From: Arachnopeziza araneosa
Lineage: Eukaryota > Ascomycota > Leotiomycetes > Helotiales > Arachnopezizaceae
Direction of reading: 5' to 3'
Assembly: GCA_003988855.1 (NCBI GenBank)
Contig: QYAI01000044.1
Span: 62,001 to 126,000 of the forward strand
Length of the DNA: 64,000 nt
Shown here: positions 21,646 through 34,600 of the stretch, in pieces
How the letters are laid out: every line of letters starts with the position of its first letter
Numbering within the stretch: position 1 is the first letter of the stretch
The notes under the pieces: generated by a model
The model's database searches: none
Told to the model about the DNA's origin: nothing
The model's input: only the letters and a program-made list of their open reading frames with translations
Position numbers and translations under genes: made by a program

Positions 21646-23526
21646 TCTTCTGCTCCTCCCTCCCCTTCCCTCCCCCCGGACTTTCTCCCACTGGACAAAA
21701 GGAAAGTCGTTTGTTTTACTTTGGAAACACGACGACGACGACGAGTGCTCGTCTCGAATCGGAAACTGCCTCGGGCGGTCCCCTCCCTCCGCTTCCTGTT
21801 GGGCCGATGAACGAGACTGGATACTAACCAATACTCCGCTCGTCGTGGTGATGGTTGGTCTTGGACTCCGTGCCTCTCCAATAGCCGTGTCTGCCCCCCT
21901 CTCCTCTCCCAGCGAACCGAGTAATAATGGCCGACGGCTACACGGATCCAGCGTTGGATCCACGCCCAATGCTTTTCATGCCCTGCGCTTACGAGGCCAA
22001 GTCGTCAAACCAAGGACAGCGAGCGCAATCCTCTCTTGGGAAACAGCACAACGCACACCGAGATGACTGTGACTGACCCTTCCCGTACACCGTCGCCCTC
22101 TTCTGCCTGATGCTGATGAATCTCCTCCCTCTGCCCTCCGTGTTACAACAATACCCGTCGGCATCTTGCACCCCCTCCGACGGCACATCACCTCGCTGAG
22201 TTTTGCAGAGTGCCGCCTCCCGAGCCCAGGCAAGGATCCACCAGCAAAATGCATTGCACCGTAACGGAAAGGGGGAAAAAAGGGGCGAGTGGAGCCTATT
22301 TCTAAATATGCATGTACCCCGGATTTTCATCCATTCAGCCAACGGGTCGGTTGCTCGTCGCCGCAACGGCCGTTGTTACACTCGAGCACCCATCATAGCA
22401 CCCAGCCTTGCCTTCTAGAACACTTCTAGTTGCACACGAGATCACTTAATCTGCCTTGTATCTGATCCTGGTGGAAAGGCGTGGTCTTGACCTCGACCAT
22501 GGGTCCGCGCTGCTTGTGGAAGTGGAGTATGGCCTTCCGCAGTGACATAGAGCGTGTTTGAAAAGTAGAAAGGGGGACAACAGCCAGATATCTGTGTGAA
22601 CCGTGCCGGCCCAATTTCACTACTGTAGCACGGAGTTGGAAGAAAATTTTCGCCGTGGGGATCCAAATCTCACCCAGGTTTGAAGTGATGAAAAGTTGCA
22701 AAGGTATACGAAGTGGACGGCGGGCGCATGAGCCGCCCATGCAAGAACCTACCGCCGCATTGAGAGCATCACATCTAAACATAGGAGAAGTCTCAAAGCT
22801 CGAGCAGAGCTTGTCAAGTGAAAAACTTTCTCGCTACTCACCGTCGCGGAGCAGATGCGACCAGACCGCATTGATCGATTGTCGATGTGACAAAATCGGC
22901 CATCCCAAGGAGGTCGCATCCAAGCCCCAACCCGGGGACACATCACGATTCGAAACGTTCCTCTCTCGACGTGTACGCTGTCCCCGGCTCAACGCCACAT
23001 GCTATAGGTCATATAAACATGTGAGCGATACGCGGAGAGCTGCGTCTTATGATATGACCTCTGACGTATCTCTTAAGCACAGAGCTATATCGGGTGGCTG
23101 GAGCTGGGTTGAGGTACTCATCCCCCTCCTATATCATCCTCACGCTTTCCATAGTCCCATTCTCATTCGAGTGCGACCATGTCGGTCCTTGCTATAGCAC
23201 GCCAGGTGAGAGCTTACGGATCCGGAGTACTCGAGAATACAGCGCGCAGGTATATAAAAAGAACATCATAGTCTTCTCTATATTTTTTATGCGCATCTCT
23301 CTTCTCCAATCGACTCAGCCAGGGTATCGTCATCAAACAGCATCGCCATCATCCAAGATCGGCGCCAGCCCAACACCAGCCTCCCACACGCTTTTTTTTA
23401 CAATACACATCGAACTGTACAATACATACACAGACCGATAAAATATGAGAGTCCTTGTACGCCATGCTACCTGATGCAATCAACCGAAAACCATGCAACG
23501 CCAAACCATGCGAAATAGACAACCTA

Positions 23527-24998
23527 CTATGATCCCAGTGCCAGACAGGAGTCGAGAAGGCTGTCAAGAGCAATCTTGTCCTCCTGCCCACATCCCTCCC
23601 ACCCCCAGTCTTCATCCTCTTCGTAGGCGTGCCCATTCATGTACACGCCGTTCATACCGCCCATCTCAATGTCTCCATCCACGTCCTCACCTACAATCTT
23701 CACGTGATTGTCTGGCCAGGTGTAGTCGTCCCAGAGCTCGACTTCACCTTCGCGGTAGCCGAGCATGATCTGCTGTACCACAACAGGCATCTGTCCCAAG
23801 CCACAATCACCGAGTTCAAGTGCAGTTCGAACATCAGCCATACCAAGAGGCGCTCGCTCGCTTGCCGCTTTGGCTTCGATAGGTAGCAAGCCACTCTTGT
23901 CGCGGTGAACTTCCCCACGCATTGAAGCTTCTTCTTCTCTCTCAAGTTGATTGCGGTATTTGTGAGATTGAACCCATGCAGCTCCACCTCCTGTCCCGGC
24001 ACTGCCACTGGCTCCTGGCCCGTTACTCCGCGTCTTGCTGAATATTGAAGAAAGTACTTCTTTGATGAAAGTTTCCGTAGCGACAGACATAAAGTGGGCT
24101 GCATCTGGAACATGCCCAGAGACTAGACCCGTCTCGTAACAGATAGGCATCATTCGGGATTCAATGGTGTTCTGATCTGGAAACTCTCCCGTTTCAGAAG
24201 CAAGAGGAAGAGCGTATCGTTTCCGCGCCTCGACATCCCAATTTGTCTTTTGGAGTCCTCCAGCGCTGGAAGGAATCAGATCCAAAGGTTTTGTCGGTTT
24301 GGGACGTCGGTGTTCCCCAAAAATAGTTGCGAATACATCAAGCGGCTCAGACTGAAAATTATATCAGCAACAAAGTATCACATAATCAACAAACATAGAC
24401 TCACATCGTTCAGAGACAAATCCTTGACCCTTCTTCGGTCTCGACTTGGTAGTTGCATCACCTCTGTCTTGAGTCGCTGTTCTGCTGCATCCCCGCTAAC
24501 AGGTTTGCTTCCCGCTGTGGTTGGCTTGTCATTGGCACTGACCCAGCTGGCAACACCATGATCTGGAAGCTCCCGAGTCGCGTTCCCATATATACCAGAA
24601 ATAAGTTGGTTATGTAGATGTTCAACGTCGCCCGACGGAGTTATTATAAAGGAGTCGATGCGCGCCGATAGCTCGGCTTGGTTTAGTTGGCCTAAAAATT
24701 GTTAGAAATTGAGATATAATGTCTGAGATAGCGGCAGTTTAAATTTGAATTGAGAAAGGATCTTGTGCAAACCTATTAAGAATTTAGAGATGGCTTCTTT
24801 GTATGTTCCCCAGTGCTCGCCAATTGCGCCTTTCACTGCCATATACAGGGGTTCGAGATCGATTCGAGGCGGCGGAGGCCCAGCGCTGGATTTTGCAACC
24901 TTGGGGACATTTTGAGACTGCGCCAGCAATGACTTGGGAGGAAGGATAGGAGTTGTAGAGATAGGACGGCTCAAAGCCGCTGGATCGATGTCGGGCAT
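23527..24998 (-). CDS. HFI1: SAGA complex subunit Hfi1/Ada1 (Tad1 domain), 445 aa
   Basis: Model complement(join(23527..24351,24405..24691,24773..24998)), 445 aa; introns of 53 and 81 nt. Hfi1/Ada1 is a structural subunit of the SAGA histone-acetyltransferase co-activator, in the nucleus. The N-terminus reads RIDLEPLYMAVKGAIGEHWG, then TYKEAISKFLIGQLNQAELS and ARIDSFI, the region that in this family forms a short helical docking module. The middle has LHNQLISGIYGNATRELPDH. The C-terminal half has the second conserved block (MPICYETGLVSGHVPDAAHF, then TETFIKEVLSSI) that forms a histone-fold-like segment. The tail is acidic. Start: the only in-frame ATG before the conserved block. It is head-to-head with the GCP3 gene. 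Confidence 0.88.
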
Positions 24999-25348
24999 TG
25001 CGGTTTACTTGTCGCGACCGAGACGGCCTTTTACAGCGCGGTTTAGAGCGAATTCAAAGGCCCATGTGTCGCGCAATGCCAGACAAGACCAGCAATGCAG
25101 TTTGGAGATAATTCAACCACGTTTGGACTGATGGTTGATGAATTTCGAAACCGCAATTTTGCTGCTTCAAAGAGGTGACGTTGGCGTTGAGTCGCTTCTG
25201 CCTCAATTTTGATCGTTTTGCCTAATAACTAAGGTTTGCAGGCGCGCTGGGGTCAAGTCGCGTCCCCCACAGACTGGGTGATATCGAACAACAAATAATG
25301 CGCTCTGAGATATTTTAACCTTGGAATTCTCTCTGCAACAATGATACC
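24999..25348. promoter_or_regulatory. Bidirectional promoter between HFI1 and GCP3
   Basis: Only 350 bp separate the divergent start codons at 24,998 (minus) and 25,349 (plus). No open frame of note lies between. Both products are housekeeping proteins, so a shared nucleosome-free promoter is likely (inference). No TATA box is evident. Confidence 0.6.
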
Positions 25349-28108
25349 ATGTCTTCTCGAGCTCTGCGTATCAATAGTGGCATAAATTCCCTGGTCCGGC
25401 GGCTCTTGGTTGAGATTCCCGGTGAAGATGAAGTGGGCGCAGAGGAGAGGGAGAATGAGGCAATAGAGTTTGTCAAGAGCATTCTGGAAAGGTAATTTGA
25501 ATTCAAAGAGACGTGAAAAATAACTAATACGCAATAATATAGCTCAAATGCTCCGGCAGTTGTTGCTGATGTCAATCAAGCTTCGGACCTGATCAAGAAG
25601 CGGTTGATACAAACGAGCCCAAGCCCAGACAATGCTATGCGATTTTCAAATCTCTATACTTCGTTGCTTCAGATCCCTGTTATCAAAGAAAAATGGGCAG
25701 TGTTATACTTCCTCTATCAACTGAGCGACCAGCAGCAAAAGGCACTGCCAATATTGACGAGCCCCTTCAAAAGCCCAGTCAAGAATAAGAGGAATGGTAG
25801 GGCGGTAGAGGATGGAAGTCCTCACGCACCAGTATATGGATCCAGATTACAAGAGAACCCAATCAACGATGCATTTCAGCCAGATGGCCTAAGGAAGCTG
25901 CCAGCACGCGAAGGTGGACAACGAGATAGGAGGGAGGAAGAGCAAGCATTTGTGAAATCTGCAGCAATACAGAGGGAAAGTGTGGCTTTAAAAACCGCCT
26001 TGCTTGCACAAAACTACATCGAAATTGATCCTCCAGAAACAGCTCTGCTTCGAGACCTGCCTTTCACTCTGCAAGGTTTATCGTCCGCCAATCTTCCATT
26101 CGCTTCCGAAACGAGCTTGACGCTGCCAACCACTTTACCAGTGCCTATTATTTCGATACTTCACACCCTGGCAGAGCCTTCGTTATTGTATAGGAGCCTT
26201 GCGTCGTTTATTCAGTCTCCTGGTGGTGGGCTTCTTGGCCAAAGCTTAAGAGCCGCAATCGGAGGGGAGCTCAGATCATATCTCGGCCTAGTCGCTACAT
26301 TAGAGGGCCAGATTCGGAGAGCTCTTGCATCACTAGATGAGAAAGAACCTCGAGGTGGAATTGGAAAAGCGGGAGTCACACTAAAGAGATGCGTGGTTTG
26401 GACTCGCGAGGCAACAATGGGCCTACGGTTGATGAGCTTGATAAGCGAAGAATCAAAGAGCAAGAAAGGAGGCCAGCTAATATCACTCATACACGGCTTC
26501 TCTTCTTCACATGGTGATCCGATGGTCGGAGCTTTTGCTGAACGTTTGCTGATTCAAGTCACAAGACCGTTTTACGACATGTTACGGCATTGGATATACG
26601 ATGGAGAGCTGTCTGACCCGTACTACGAGTTTTTCGTCTCGGAGCAGGATCCCAATGAAATTAATGAGGCCCAAGATGGTAAGAGTCGAGGAGGAGCAAG
26701 CAGTGTTTGGGAAGACAAGTACAAGCTTAATGAGGACATGGTACCGAGCATCATCACTCAAGACTTTGCTCAAAAGGTGTTCCTCATCGGCAAATCACTT
26801 AATTTCATTCGGTATGGATGCGGAGACTCCCAGTGGGTTGAGGAATATTCCAAAGCAGCATCAAAAGAGCTTCGGTACGGAGATACTGCGACACTTGAAA
26901 CCTGGATCGACGAGGCTTACAAAACAACTATGGCTCGTTTGATCCATCTAATGGCGGAAAAATTCCACCTATTTGAACACCTAAAAGCCCTCAAGAATTA
27001 TATCTTGCTTGGACAAGGTGACTTCATCGCTCTACTCATGGAATCCTTGTCGTCGAACTTGGACCGTCCAGCTGGTGCTCAATATCGCCATACCTTGACT
27101 GCACAACTTGAGCACGCTATTCGTGGATCCAATGCCCAGTATGACTCTCCTGAAGTTTTGCGGAGGCTAGACGCCCGCATGCTTCAATTATCCCACGGAG
27201 ATATCGGCTGGGATTGTTTTACTCTCGAGTATAAGATAGATGCCCCCGTTGATGTCGTGGTGACGGAATGGGGGAATCGCCAATATCTCAAAGTCTTCAA
27301 CTTTTTGTGGCGATTAAAACGTGTCGAATTCGCACTATCTTCCACGTGGAGAAAATGCATGACTGGCTCAAGAGGTGTTCTGCAAAGCGATGACAAGAAT
27401 GCTACACAAGCCTGGAAGTTGACAAGAGGTGTACTAGCGGAAATGATTCACTTCATTGGCCAGCTACAGTACTACATCTTGTTCGAGGTCATTGAAAGTT
27501 CTTGGGATGAACTTCAAACCGCCATCCATAAAGAAGGTTGCACCTTGGATGATCTCATCAAAGCACACACCAAGTACCTCAATTCGATTACGCACAAGGG
27601 ACTTCTCGGTGCGAAAAAGAAATATCACGGCGAAGTGGATGAAAATACCTTCATGGTCCAGCTTGGAGAGATCCTCCGCCTTATGCTCAGTTACCGTGAT
27701 GCGGTCGACGGTCTCTACAGTTGGTCGGTATCTGACTTCACCAAACGGCAAGGTGCAGAAGTTCGAAATGGAGCTCAAGGAAGAAGAGATGATGACGAGA
27801 ATTTACTCGTCACACCTGCAACAACAAGGCGCGGACCTCGAAGCTTGCTAAATTCAACGCCGGCACCAATTCTTGACGACGGAATCATTGATGAATTTCC
27901 TGCTTTACAAGAGAGATTACAGTCACTGGGGGGACATTTTAAGACAAGAGTATGTCTGTTGCTAGGTGATTTGGCATATCAACCAGATGTTGATATGCGG
28001 TTTTTGGGTGTGGTTATGAATTTCAATGATGTGTATACGCCGACAAGGAAGAAGACGAGGACTGCGACTGCGAAGGAACCTTCAGGCCGTAACTCAGCGA
28101 GGTCATGA
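25349..28108 (+). CDS. GCP3: Gamma-tubulin complex component 3 (Spc98/GCP3), 902 aa
   Basis: Model join(25349..25491,25543..28108), 902 aa, one 51-nt intron (branch ACTAAT). GCP3/Spc98 pairs with GCP2 and gamma-tubulin at the spindle pole body to nucleate microtubules. The GRIP1 region is clear: ALLRDLPFTLQGLSSANLPF, then LLYRSLASFIQSPGGGLLGQ and FYDMLRHWIYDGELSDPYYE. GRIP2 follows (LEYKIDAPVDVVVTEWGNRQ, FNFLWRLKRVEFALSSTW) and ends with RFLGVVMNFNDVY, a C-terminal signature of this clade. Length is normal for GCP3. The N-terminal MSSRALRINSGINSLVRRLL precedes the conserved region and supports the start. It shares a promoter with HFI1. Confidence 0.93.
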
Positions 28109-29797
28109 TAAAATATTGATGTAATTGACAGATAGCCTGGCGTTGGAAAGGAGTGTTGTGATACCTGGAATTGAAATATGATAATATGCTTTTTGTAGAA
28201 CTGTGATTTTTCACTATTCTTCACTGGAAGAGTTCAACCTTTAGCCACTCACTTTTGATGTTTGGAACGGTTTCAAACTTAGTACTACTGTCTTCACAAC
28301 GTCTTTGACTTTCCATCGAGGTACATTGCAGTTATGGAATTCAAAGTAGATAAGCTATTTCAGACATAATAGACCTTGAGCATAGTTCATGAGTTGGTCA
28401 GGACTTATTCAATCTTTTCGTAGAGTATAAAGCACGAGCAGTGAATGCCAGAGGGGAATGATTGAAGTGTGTGAACGAACTTGGAAAGGTAGATCCGGTG
28501 TTCCAAGGCTGGAAGAAGCAAAAGCAGAATTGTGCTGCAAGCTCTCTTTGATATCGCGTGAGCAGCAGACGAGCTAATGCAAGCTTTGCAGTTAGCAAAT
28601 GAGATTACACGTGCTCTCCAGAGCTCGTTCGAGATTAGGTAGCTTGATTTTACGTGGCAAATCTACCTAAAAAGTAGGCAGAGTTGCGGAGACCATTGGT
28701 GGTTTATAGGTGTTTTTATAGTGGACTTTTTATTGAATGAGGATAAAAATCTCGTACCTTACAAAGAGCGTTCTCCATTACTCAGTATCAAGAATCAGCT
28801 TAGTCTTTGACGTTAAATATAGAAGCATCTACCAGCTGGAAGGTATATATGTGACTTTTGACTTGCGTCCATCCTTGTGTTCTTCAGAGAACGGAATCTC
28901 AAGTTGTTATTCGACAGGAGCACGGACGGCCGAAGTTTTATTTTTCAATGTTAAGAGATACTGTATCAACTTATATAACGGTTTCCTGTTAACAGTGATC
29001 GATCTAGCGAGCCTTCGATGCTTGACTTTTTGCAGTTGTGACGTTGATACCAACGTTTGCAGAAAGACAAAACACAATAACGTGATAATAGTAGTAGGTG
29101 ATTTAGTTTTTCCTGAACAGTTGGATATGACCTCTTGTTTGTGGACAGCAGAGCAATCAAAAGACTCAAGACTGAATTATTATCATAGCCGCTAGATACT
29201 TCAAATTACTTGCGAACTGACTGGGTACTCTTGATGCGCTTGTAAAGCAGTACTATTTCTTTATATATTTTTAACTCACTATTTCTCACAACCTTAGGAT
29301 AGTGCCTGTTTTCCTTTTTCATACCTCCTCTATCCTTATCTCTTATACCACCTTGTCGATCACAAACTTTTCAGCTTAGGCCAAGTCCTGCTAATAGCCA
29401 ATACTTCTGTTGCACTGGACCAAAAGCTTATAAACGGCACACACGGCACCCCTATCAGGCTGCACTTTATTCCTCCGCTAATTACATCAAGCTCTGCAGA
29501 TTGTATCCGCCACTCACTCAACCTAAGCCTATTATATCTATAGCACAAATTTGCCTGGCTTGTCATTTCAGTACTGCACAAAGTCTACAAATATGAAGGA
29601 GAGGTCCAAATCGCAGAAGAATCACACCTCACTCAACAATATCCAACAAGGAACTTGGGATTAATGAGAATATCTGTACCGATGTGCTTGTTTCTAACAA
29701 TTGACTTTTGGTAGAGATTAAGTCACTCTCATAACTTTGACACTCATCTTCCAAACTCCTCCAACGCCATGCTAATTTCAAAGCAAATACTCTCAAA
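28109..29797. other. Intergenic between GCP3 and DIM1, no gene seen
   Basis: About 1.7 kb between two convergent genes. It is A/T-rich with no long frame of plausible composition. The small ORFs (for example 28,737-29,195) have no domain or splice support. Both ends probably carry 3' UTRs. Confidence 0.4.
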
Positions 29798-31097
29798 TCA
29801 AGCGAAATGAATGCCTTCCTCGTTGAAAGCATGCAACAGTCGCAAAAAATCATTCTCATCGCACTTGCCTGCCCGCTGGTCTGCCAATTCGGTAACATCT
29901 TCCAGTACCTTTCTAATCTTCTCCTTTACTAGCTCCTGAACTCTAGTCTTCTTCTTCTTGCTCTTTGTCTTGCCTCCATTCTCCCTTGCTTCTTTCTCAG
30001 CCGCCTCCTTGAAAAAAGAAGGTGTATCATCCTCCTCCTCTTCGTCGACATCCATGATTCCACCCCATTCTTCTTCATCTGCTCCTCCATTGTCAACTTC
30101 TGTCTCTTCTTCATCCCCGATGACCGTCTCGTCAATGGGAACATTGTTCATCGCGCACCAGACTCTAAAATTCCTTTCCATCATTGCTAGAACCTCCTTT
30201 GTGCCTAGGAAACTTGCTCGTAAGGTTCTGTTCTTCCTCACGAAGCAAATTCTCAACATGCCATCCCATTCATCCCAACTAACTCCAGGTCTCTCGCTAC
30301 CCATCTTCGGCTCAATCCGTACAACAGACGACTCAACTTGTGGTGGTGGCTTGAAGTTATTCTTCCCGACTTTCATGATATGTGTAATTTTAGCCCAGAA
30401 CTGCGCATTAACGCTGAGTCGGCAATAGAGAGTGTCGCCAGGTCGGGCAGTAAGGCGTAGAGCGAATTCGCGCTGGAACATAAGTATTGAGGTTCGTGGA
30501 GGATTGGGAAGGGCAAGAAGTTTAAAGACCAAAGGACTCGAAATCTGCCATAATGTTAGATATTATGAATGTGAAGGAAGGTAGAAAATACCTGATAAGG
30601 TGTATTGCTGATACAAACGTCGAAATGAGGAAGCTCAGTCTTGATCACATCGCCTAGCAACACTTCGAGCCGTTTTTGCTCGGGACGTCCTTGAACCCGT
30701 TTGGTGACCTCGGCAGCCTGTACTATTAAGCTAACGTTTCCTATATTCTAGATAGAAATCTATATGTACCATTCGCGGATCCAATTCCACAGCAATCACC
30801 TTTTTCGCCTTCTCCAGAATTCGCACAGTCAAGTTTCCTGTTCCGGGACCAACTTCGAGAACTGTTCAAAGTTAGTTTCTATTCCGCTGCAAAAATTTCC
30901 TTCAAGTTCTCACCTATGTCGGAGGGCTTGAGATTGGCTTTTGCAACAATTGCTTCTGCAACACCTGGATTTTTGAGGATATGCTGTCCGACATTCGTGT
31001 TAAATTTGAAGACATTATTCGTGGTCGCTTGGGCTTTTGAATAAGGAGAAGAGGAGGTTGCGGCGCTGTTGCGCTTGTTACTCTTTAATTTGCCCAT
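29798..31097 (-). CDS. DIM1: 18S rRNA dimethyladenosine transferase Dim1, 382 aa
   Basis: Model complement(join(29798..30544,30592..30717,30770..30861,30914..31097)), 382 aa; introns of 47, 52 and 52 nt. Dim1 makes the two N6,N6-dimethyladenosines near the 3' end of 18S rRNA during 40S assembly in the nucleolus. Visible motifs: SAM-binding VLEVGPGTGN (residues 62-71), acidic loop VELDPRMAAEVTKR, target-base motif NTPYQISSPLVFK (NTPY at 130-133), then QREFALRLTARPGDTLYCRL and VGKNNFKPPPQVESSVVRIE. The C-terminus contains an acidic insert (DVDEEEEDD) and a Lys-rich stretch before the last helices, typical of the fungal form. The start MGKLKSNKRNS gives a basic N-terminal tail as in homologues. 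Confidence 0.95.
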
Positions 31098-31677
31098 CGT
31101 AGTGGTGGAGGGGTGGTTTTGGAAATTGAAGAAAGTTGAAAGAAAAGTCATCGGCGATAACGATAAGATCACACTAGCGGCCGCTCTAGGCTCTGACGTT
31201 CGAAGTTCGAGGTTCACAGCTCTTGAGTTGAAAACCCAACCCCATTTGTTGGGAATCAATGTTCTTCTTAAGCAAAGGAAAAGTCCAAGATTCTGTTTCT
31301 TGTTCGTGTATTTAATTTTTTACCGTCTTTGAATGATAAGAATTAATTGACCTTAGCGATGGCATCCAATTTTATTTCCATGGGTGTTCTTATTCTTAGC
31401 CTTGATTGGTAGCGGCAATGTTTACGCCGAGTTGTCAAGTCAAAATAGGGACAATCAAGCCGTTATTCATAGGACCGCCTTTGAGCTCCAACCATCCACT
31501 TTGATTCGAAGTTGTTGTTCGAGTGCAAGAAACCTAGGATCCCATCTGCATCTGGTTCTTTTATTCCTTTATAATATTTGATCTTTCTAGAGCATCGTCA
31601 GCCTCTGCAGTCCTAAATCCTCAGCCTCATTTATAATACCTCCGTCTTCCTTCCCTCTCTTTTTTGGATGTCCCTCA
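31098..31677. other. Intergenic between divergent DIM1 and CorA-like gene
   Basis: 580 bp between divergent starts. The part nearest DIM1 is purine-rich; the part nearest 31,678 is pyrimidine-rich (cctccgtcttccttccctctctttttt), as in fungal 5' leaders. No gene seen. Confidence 0.4.
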
Positions 31678-34600
31678 ATGGCTACTTTAGGAGAACCAAA
31701 AAGTGATGTTCTAGGTAATAATGAACTACTATTTGAAATATTAGGAGTGTTAAAAAGAATCGACGCCCATTTAGAAATTCACGAAAGGGGGATTCGCCAA
31801 CTTGACTCAAAAATCTCAAATCTGACGACCGGGATATCAATTAGCCGTGATCAGACCAATAAAGAATCTGGAAAATATGGGCAATTCATCGGAGAGGAAC
31901 CAGTGAACATGTGGCTGAAAAATGATAGCCACCACCAAGTCAGTCCGACCACGCCCAGACGTGATCTAACCCTACGCACAACTAGAAATTTTAGCAGTGG
32001 CAGTGGCCCTAATCGAAACTCGGTTTCCGGAAAAAGGTCACCAGAAATTCGAAAAGCTATAAGCGTTAGAAATATGGTACCAGAGTCGCCAAAAGCCCGT
32101 GTCAACTCTATTGCCAAAATTTGGACAGAATCTAGAGCACCAACATGGACTTCACAATCAACATCACCAACAGCCGAAGAGGGTTTTGACAAAAATTCTG
32201 TTGAAACTCATGATCCAATATCCTACCGAAATTATCCACCACCGCAAAACTGGGTAGTCACTCGGACTCAAGGTCGGGTTCTAGATATTAAGTACAGCAC
32301 CAAGGAGGCAAGAGACCTATGGAAAATATATTTAGGAGATGCTTGTACTATACCACCGGATGGAAGAATTGAGCTGACCTCTCAACAACACATTTTGGAG
32401 CGCCTCGAAAAGGCTCAGGTTGCTCCACTGCTTGAAGATCTTCAGAACGTTTCGAAGAGGCTTGAATACCGACAAGAATCAGATTTGGTAAAGAGAGGAA
32501 GTTTCAAGGTCACAGACTATGACTTTGATCCCAACTTTGAAGAGTCTATCGCAGAATACCGTGCTGATATTCCTACTGGAGAATTCAGGAAACATAGAGT
32601 GAGGCAGCCTGTAAGACAAGGTAGCATTGACTTAACGCATAGTGCTCCTTGGAAAAGAATCATGTGAGTTAACATACGGCTTTGATGTAATACTACTAAA
32701 CTATTCAAAGCGAAGTCAAAGGACTCTCGAGAAAGCTAATCGATGGACATGAGACATGGACAAGCAAATTCCGAGACCCTTGGAACGAAGCATTGCCCGT
32801 AGTCAGCTCTGTTTTTCCATTCTTAACCAATCGAACAGTTGAATTCGGTGATAATGCCCATGTTGCTACCTGGACAATGGATGAAGTGTTACTCCATCAT
32901 CAACAATGTTGGCGTCGGCCCCCGCCTTTTGACCATGGGCTTTGCTTTCACATCACTTTCTATGAGCTGATTGACCTCTCTCACGAAAAAGACCTTGAGG
33001 GAGAAATATGGAGATCTGGAAGATTACACAGTGATAATGAAGAAGAACTTCTGAACTTGTTTGGTGTCAGGTATCGGAGGATAAGAGAAAGTGCATGTAC
33101 AGTGAGTCAACTACAGCGATCAGGTCCGCTCATTCGATCACTGACATCAACAGATCCTCGCTATTGCTGATCTCGATCCAATGTCCTCACAACATTGGAC
33201 AATCCTCTACTTATGCCCCAACACATTTGAGTTATATGACAAAACCGAGAATTTCGAAAAATACGACACAATTGCTACTTCAATCAGAGGCAAGGACGTT
33301 AATGCCGCCTTTGCACTGATGGTGGAGTTAAGTGTTCGAACGGTGATATTGCGCTGGGATAAGATAGCTGAATACTTCGCATGGCTCGTTGGCCACCACC
33401 GTGATATCCTCTCAGACCCAGATGCTCATGATAGTTTGTTGTTCGATGACGATTCATTCTCAAGATCACGGAGATACTTCTGGGCTATTAATTATCTTGC
33501 AGAGCTGGATGTTAGTATTACAGGAAACATTGTGGAGCTCGAGAAACTTGCACAAGATAATCACTCTTTAAGGGAGCAAATGCGCCGGCTACAATATCTT
33601 CGTGGGCGGTTGCGAGCTCTGCGAGAAGATGCAATCGCGCTTAGAGACGGGGTTAGTGTCTATTTCTGTTTCCTCTCATTCCATGATTTCTCCCACCAGT
33701 CTCTCGATAAACTGGAAGAGAAACCCTCAAATAAACGATGACTCCGACTAGAGTCTTGGATCAGATCCAGGCATTCTTATTTTATTCCCAACAAGGCTGG
33801 ATTGCATGAACTGGAAAGTTACTAATTCTGGAATAGTGAGCACTTTTCCTCAATAAAAAAACAGATCCGACACTGCCCCCTATATTATTCACATCTTGGA
33901 ACCACTTCCTCTACCACCTTCGCTAGTCTCCACCAATAATAAGCTGGCTTTATACGTCGACGACTTCACTAGATCAGAACTGACTTGCCTTAGGTTGTTT
34001 AGTGCTAGTGGTGTAATGGAAAGCCGAGCATCAACACGCTTAGGTGAGAATGTCAAACTTCTCACGTTCGTTAGTATATTCTTCTTGCCTCTATCATTTT
34101 GCATGGAAAGTTCCCTTAGCTTTCACTTTTCACAGCACTAATTGTATGTAGTCGGTCTGGAGTATTAATGATGCATTCAGCCTCAAGGCTCTGGTCATAG
34201 TAGTCGTCCTTGTCGGTCTTGGTACTTATATTATTGTTTTCAATCTCGATATTGTGGTGGGTTTCTGTAGCCTAACCTACTCACGACAGAAATCAAAGCT
34301 ATTGGAGCAGATGAAAAATGACCAGGACAACAATTGGAGTGAGCGAGCAAAAAGATTTGAGACTTTCAACCCCAGACACGAAAAAATCAAGCCTTCGGAA
34401 TGGCTGATACTATCATTCATTCTGCACAAAATATTTGGCGGCTTGAGAGTGACGTGGTCCTTCCGTCCCGCCAGTCAGATCCAAGATCACGGCTCTGCTG
34501 GGAATATGACGGCTAGGGACTATATTTTGACTGATCTATCATTGACTGGCGAGGCCATTCAAGCAAACAACACTGAGCAGAAGTCCACAGCTGAGACGGC

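Larger units (their letters stand above)
18122..23526. other. Long GC-rich, gene-free region with many simple repeats
   Basis: 5.4 kb with no supported gene. Many short ORFs appear on both strands at once, as expected from GC-rich, low-stop DNA, and none carries a recognisable domain. It is dense in simple repeats: ctgtcctgtctgtc at 18,535-18,570, ggcggcggcggcg near 18,945-18,960, tggc runs at 20,727-20,750, a minisatellite at 21,299-21,480, ccttgctttgcc repeats at 21,598-21,645 and cgacgacgacg near 21,730. It may hold the extended promoter and leader of the GST-like gene (start 18,121, minus) and possibly non-coding transcripts. Confidence 0.5.

Noticed and set aside
21197..22066. 289-codon plus-strand ORF
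   Set aside because: Produced by the minisatellite and microsatellites; the translation is repeat-encoded without domain content.
22655..23197. 180-codon plus-strand ORF
   Set aside because: Composition looks random, no conserved motif or splice signals; sits in the GC-rich gene-free block.
29958..30428. 156-codon plus-strand ORF
   Set aside because: Antisense shadow of the last DIM1 exon; Ser-rich part mirrors the acidic DIM1 insert.
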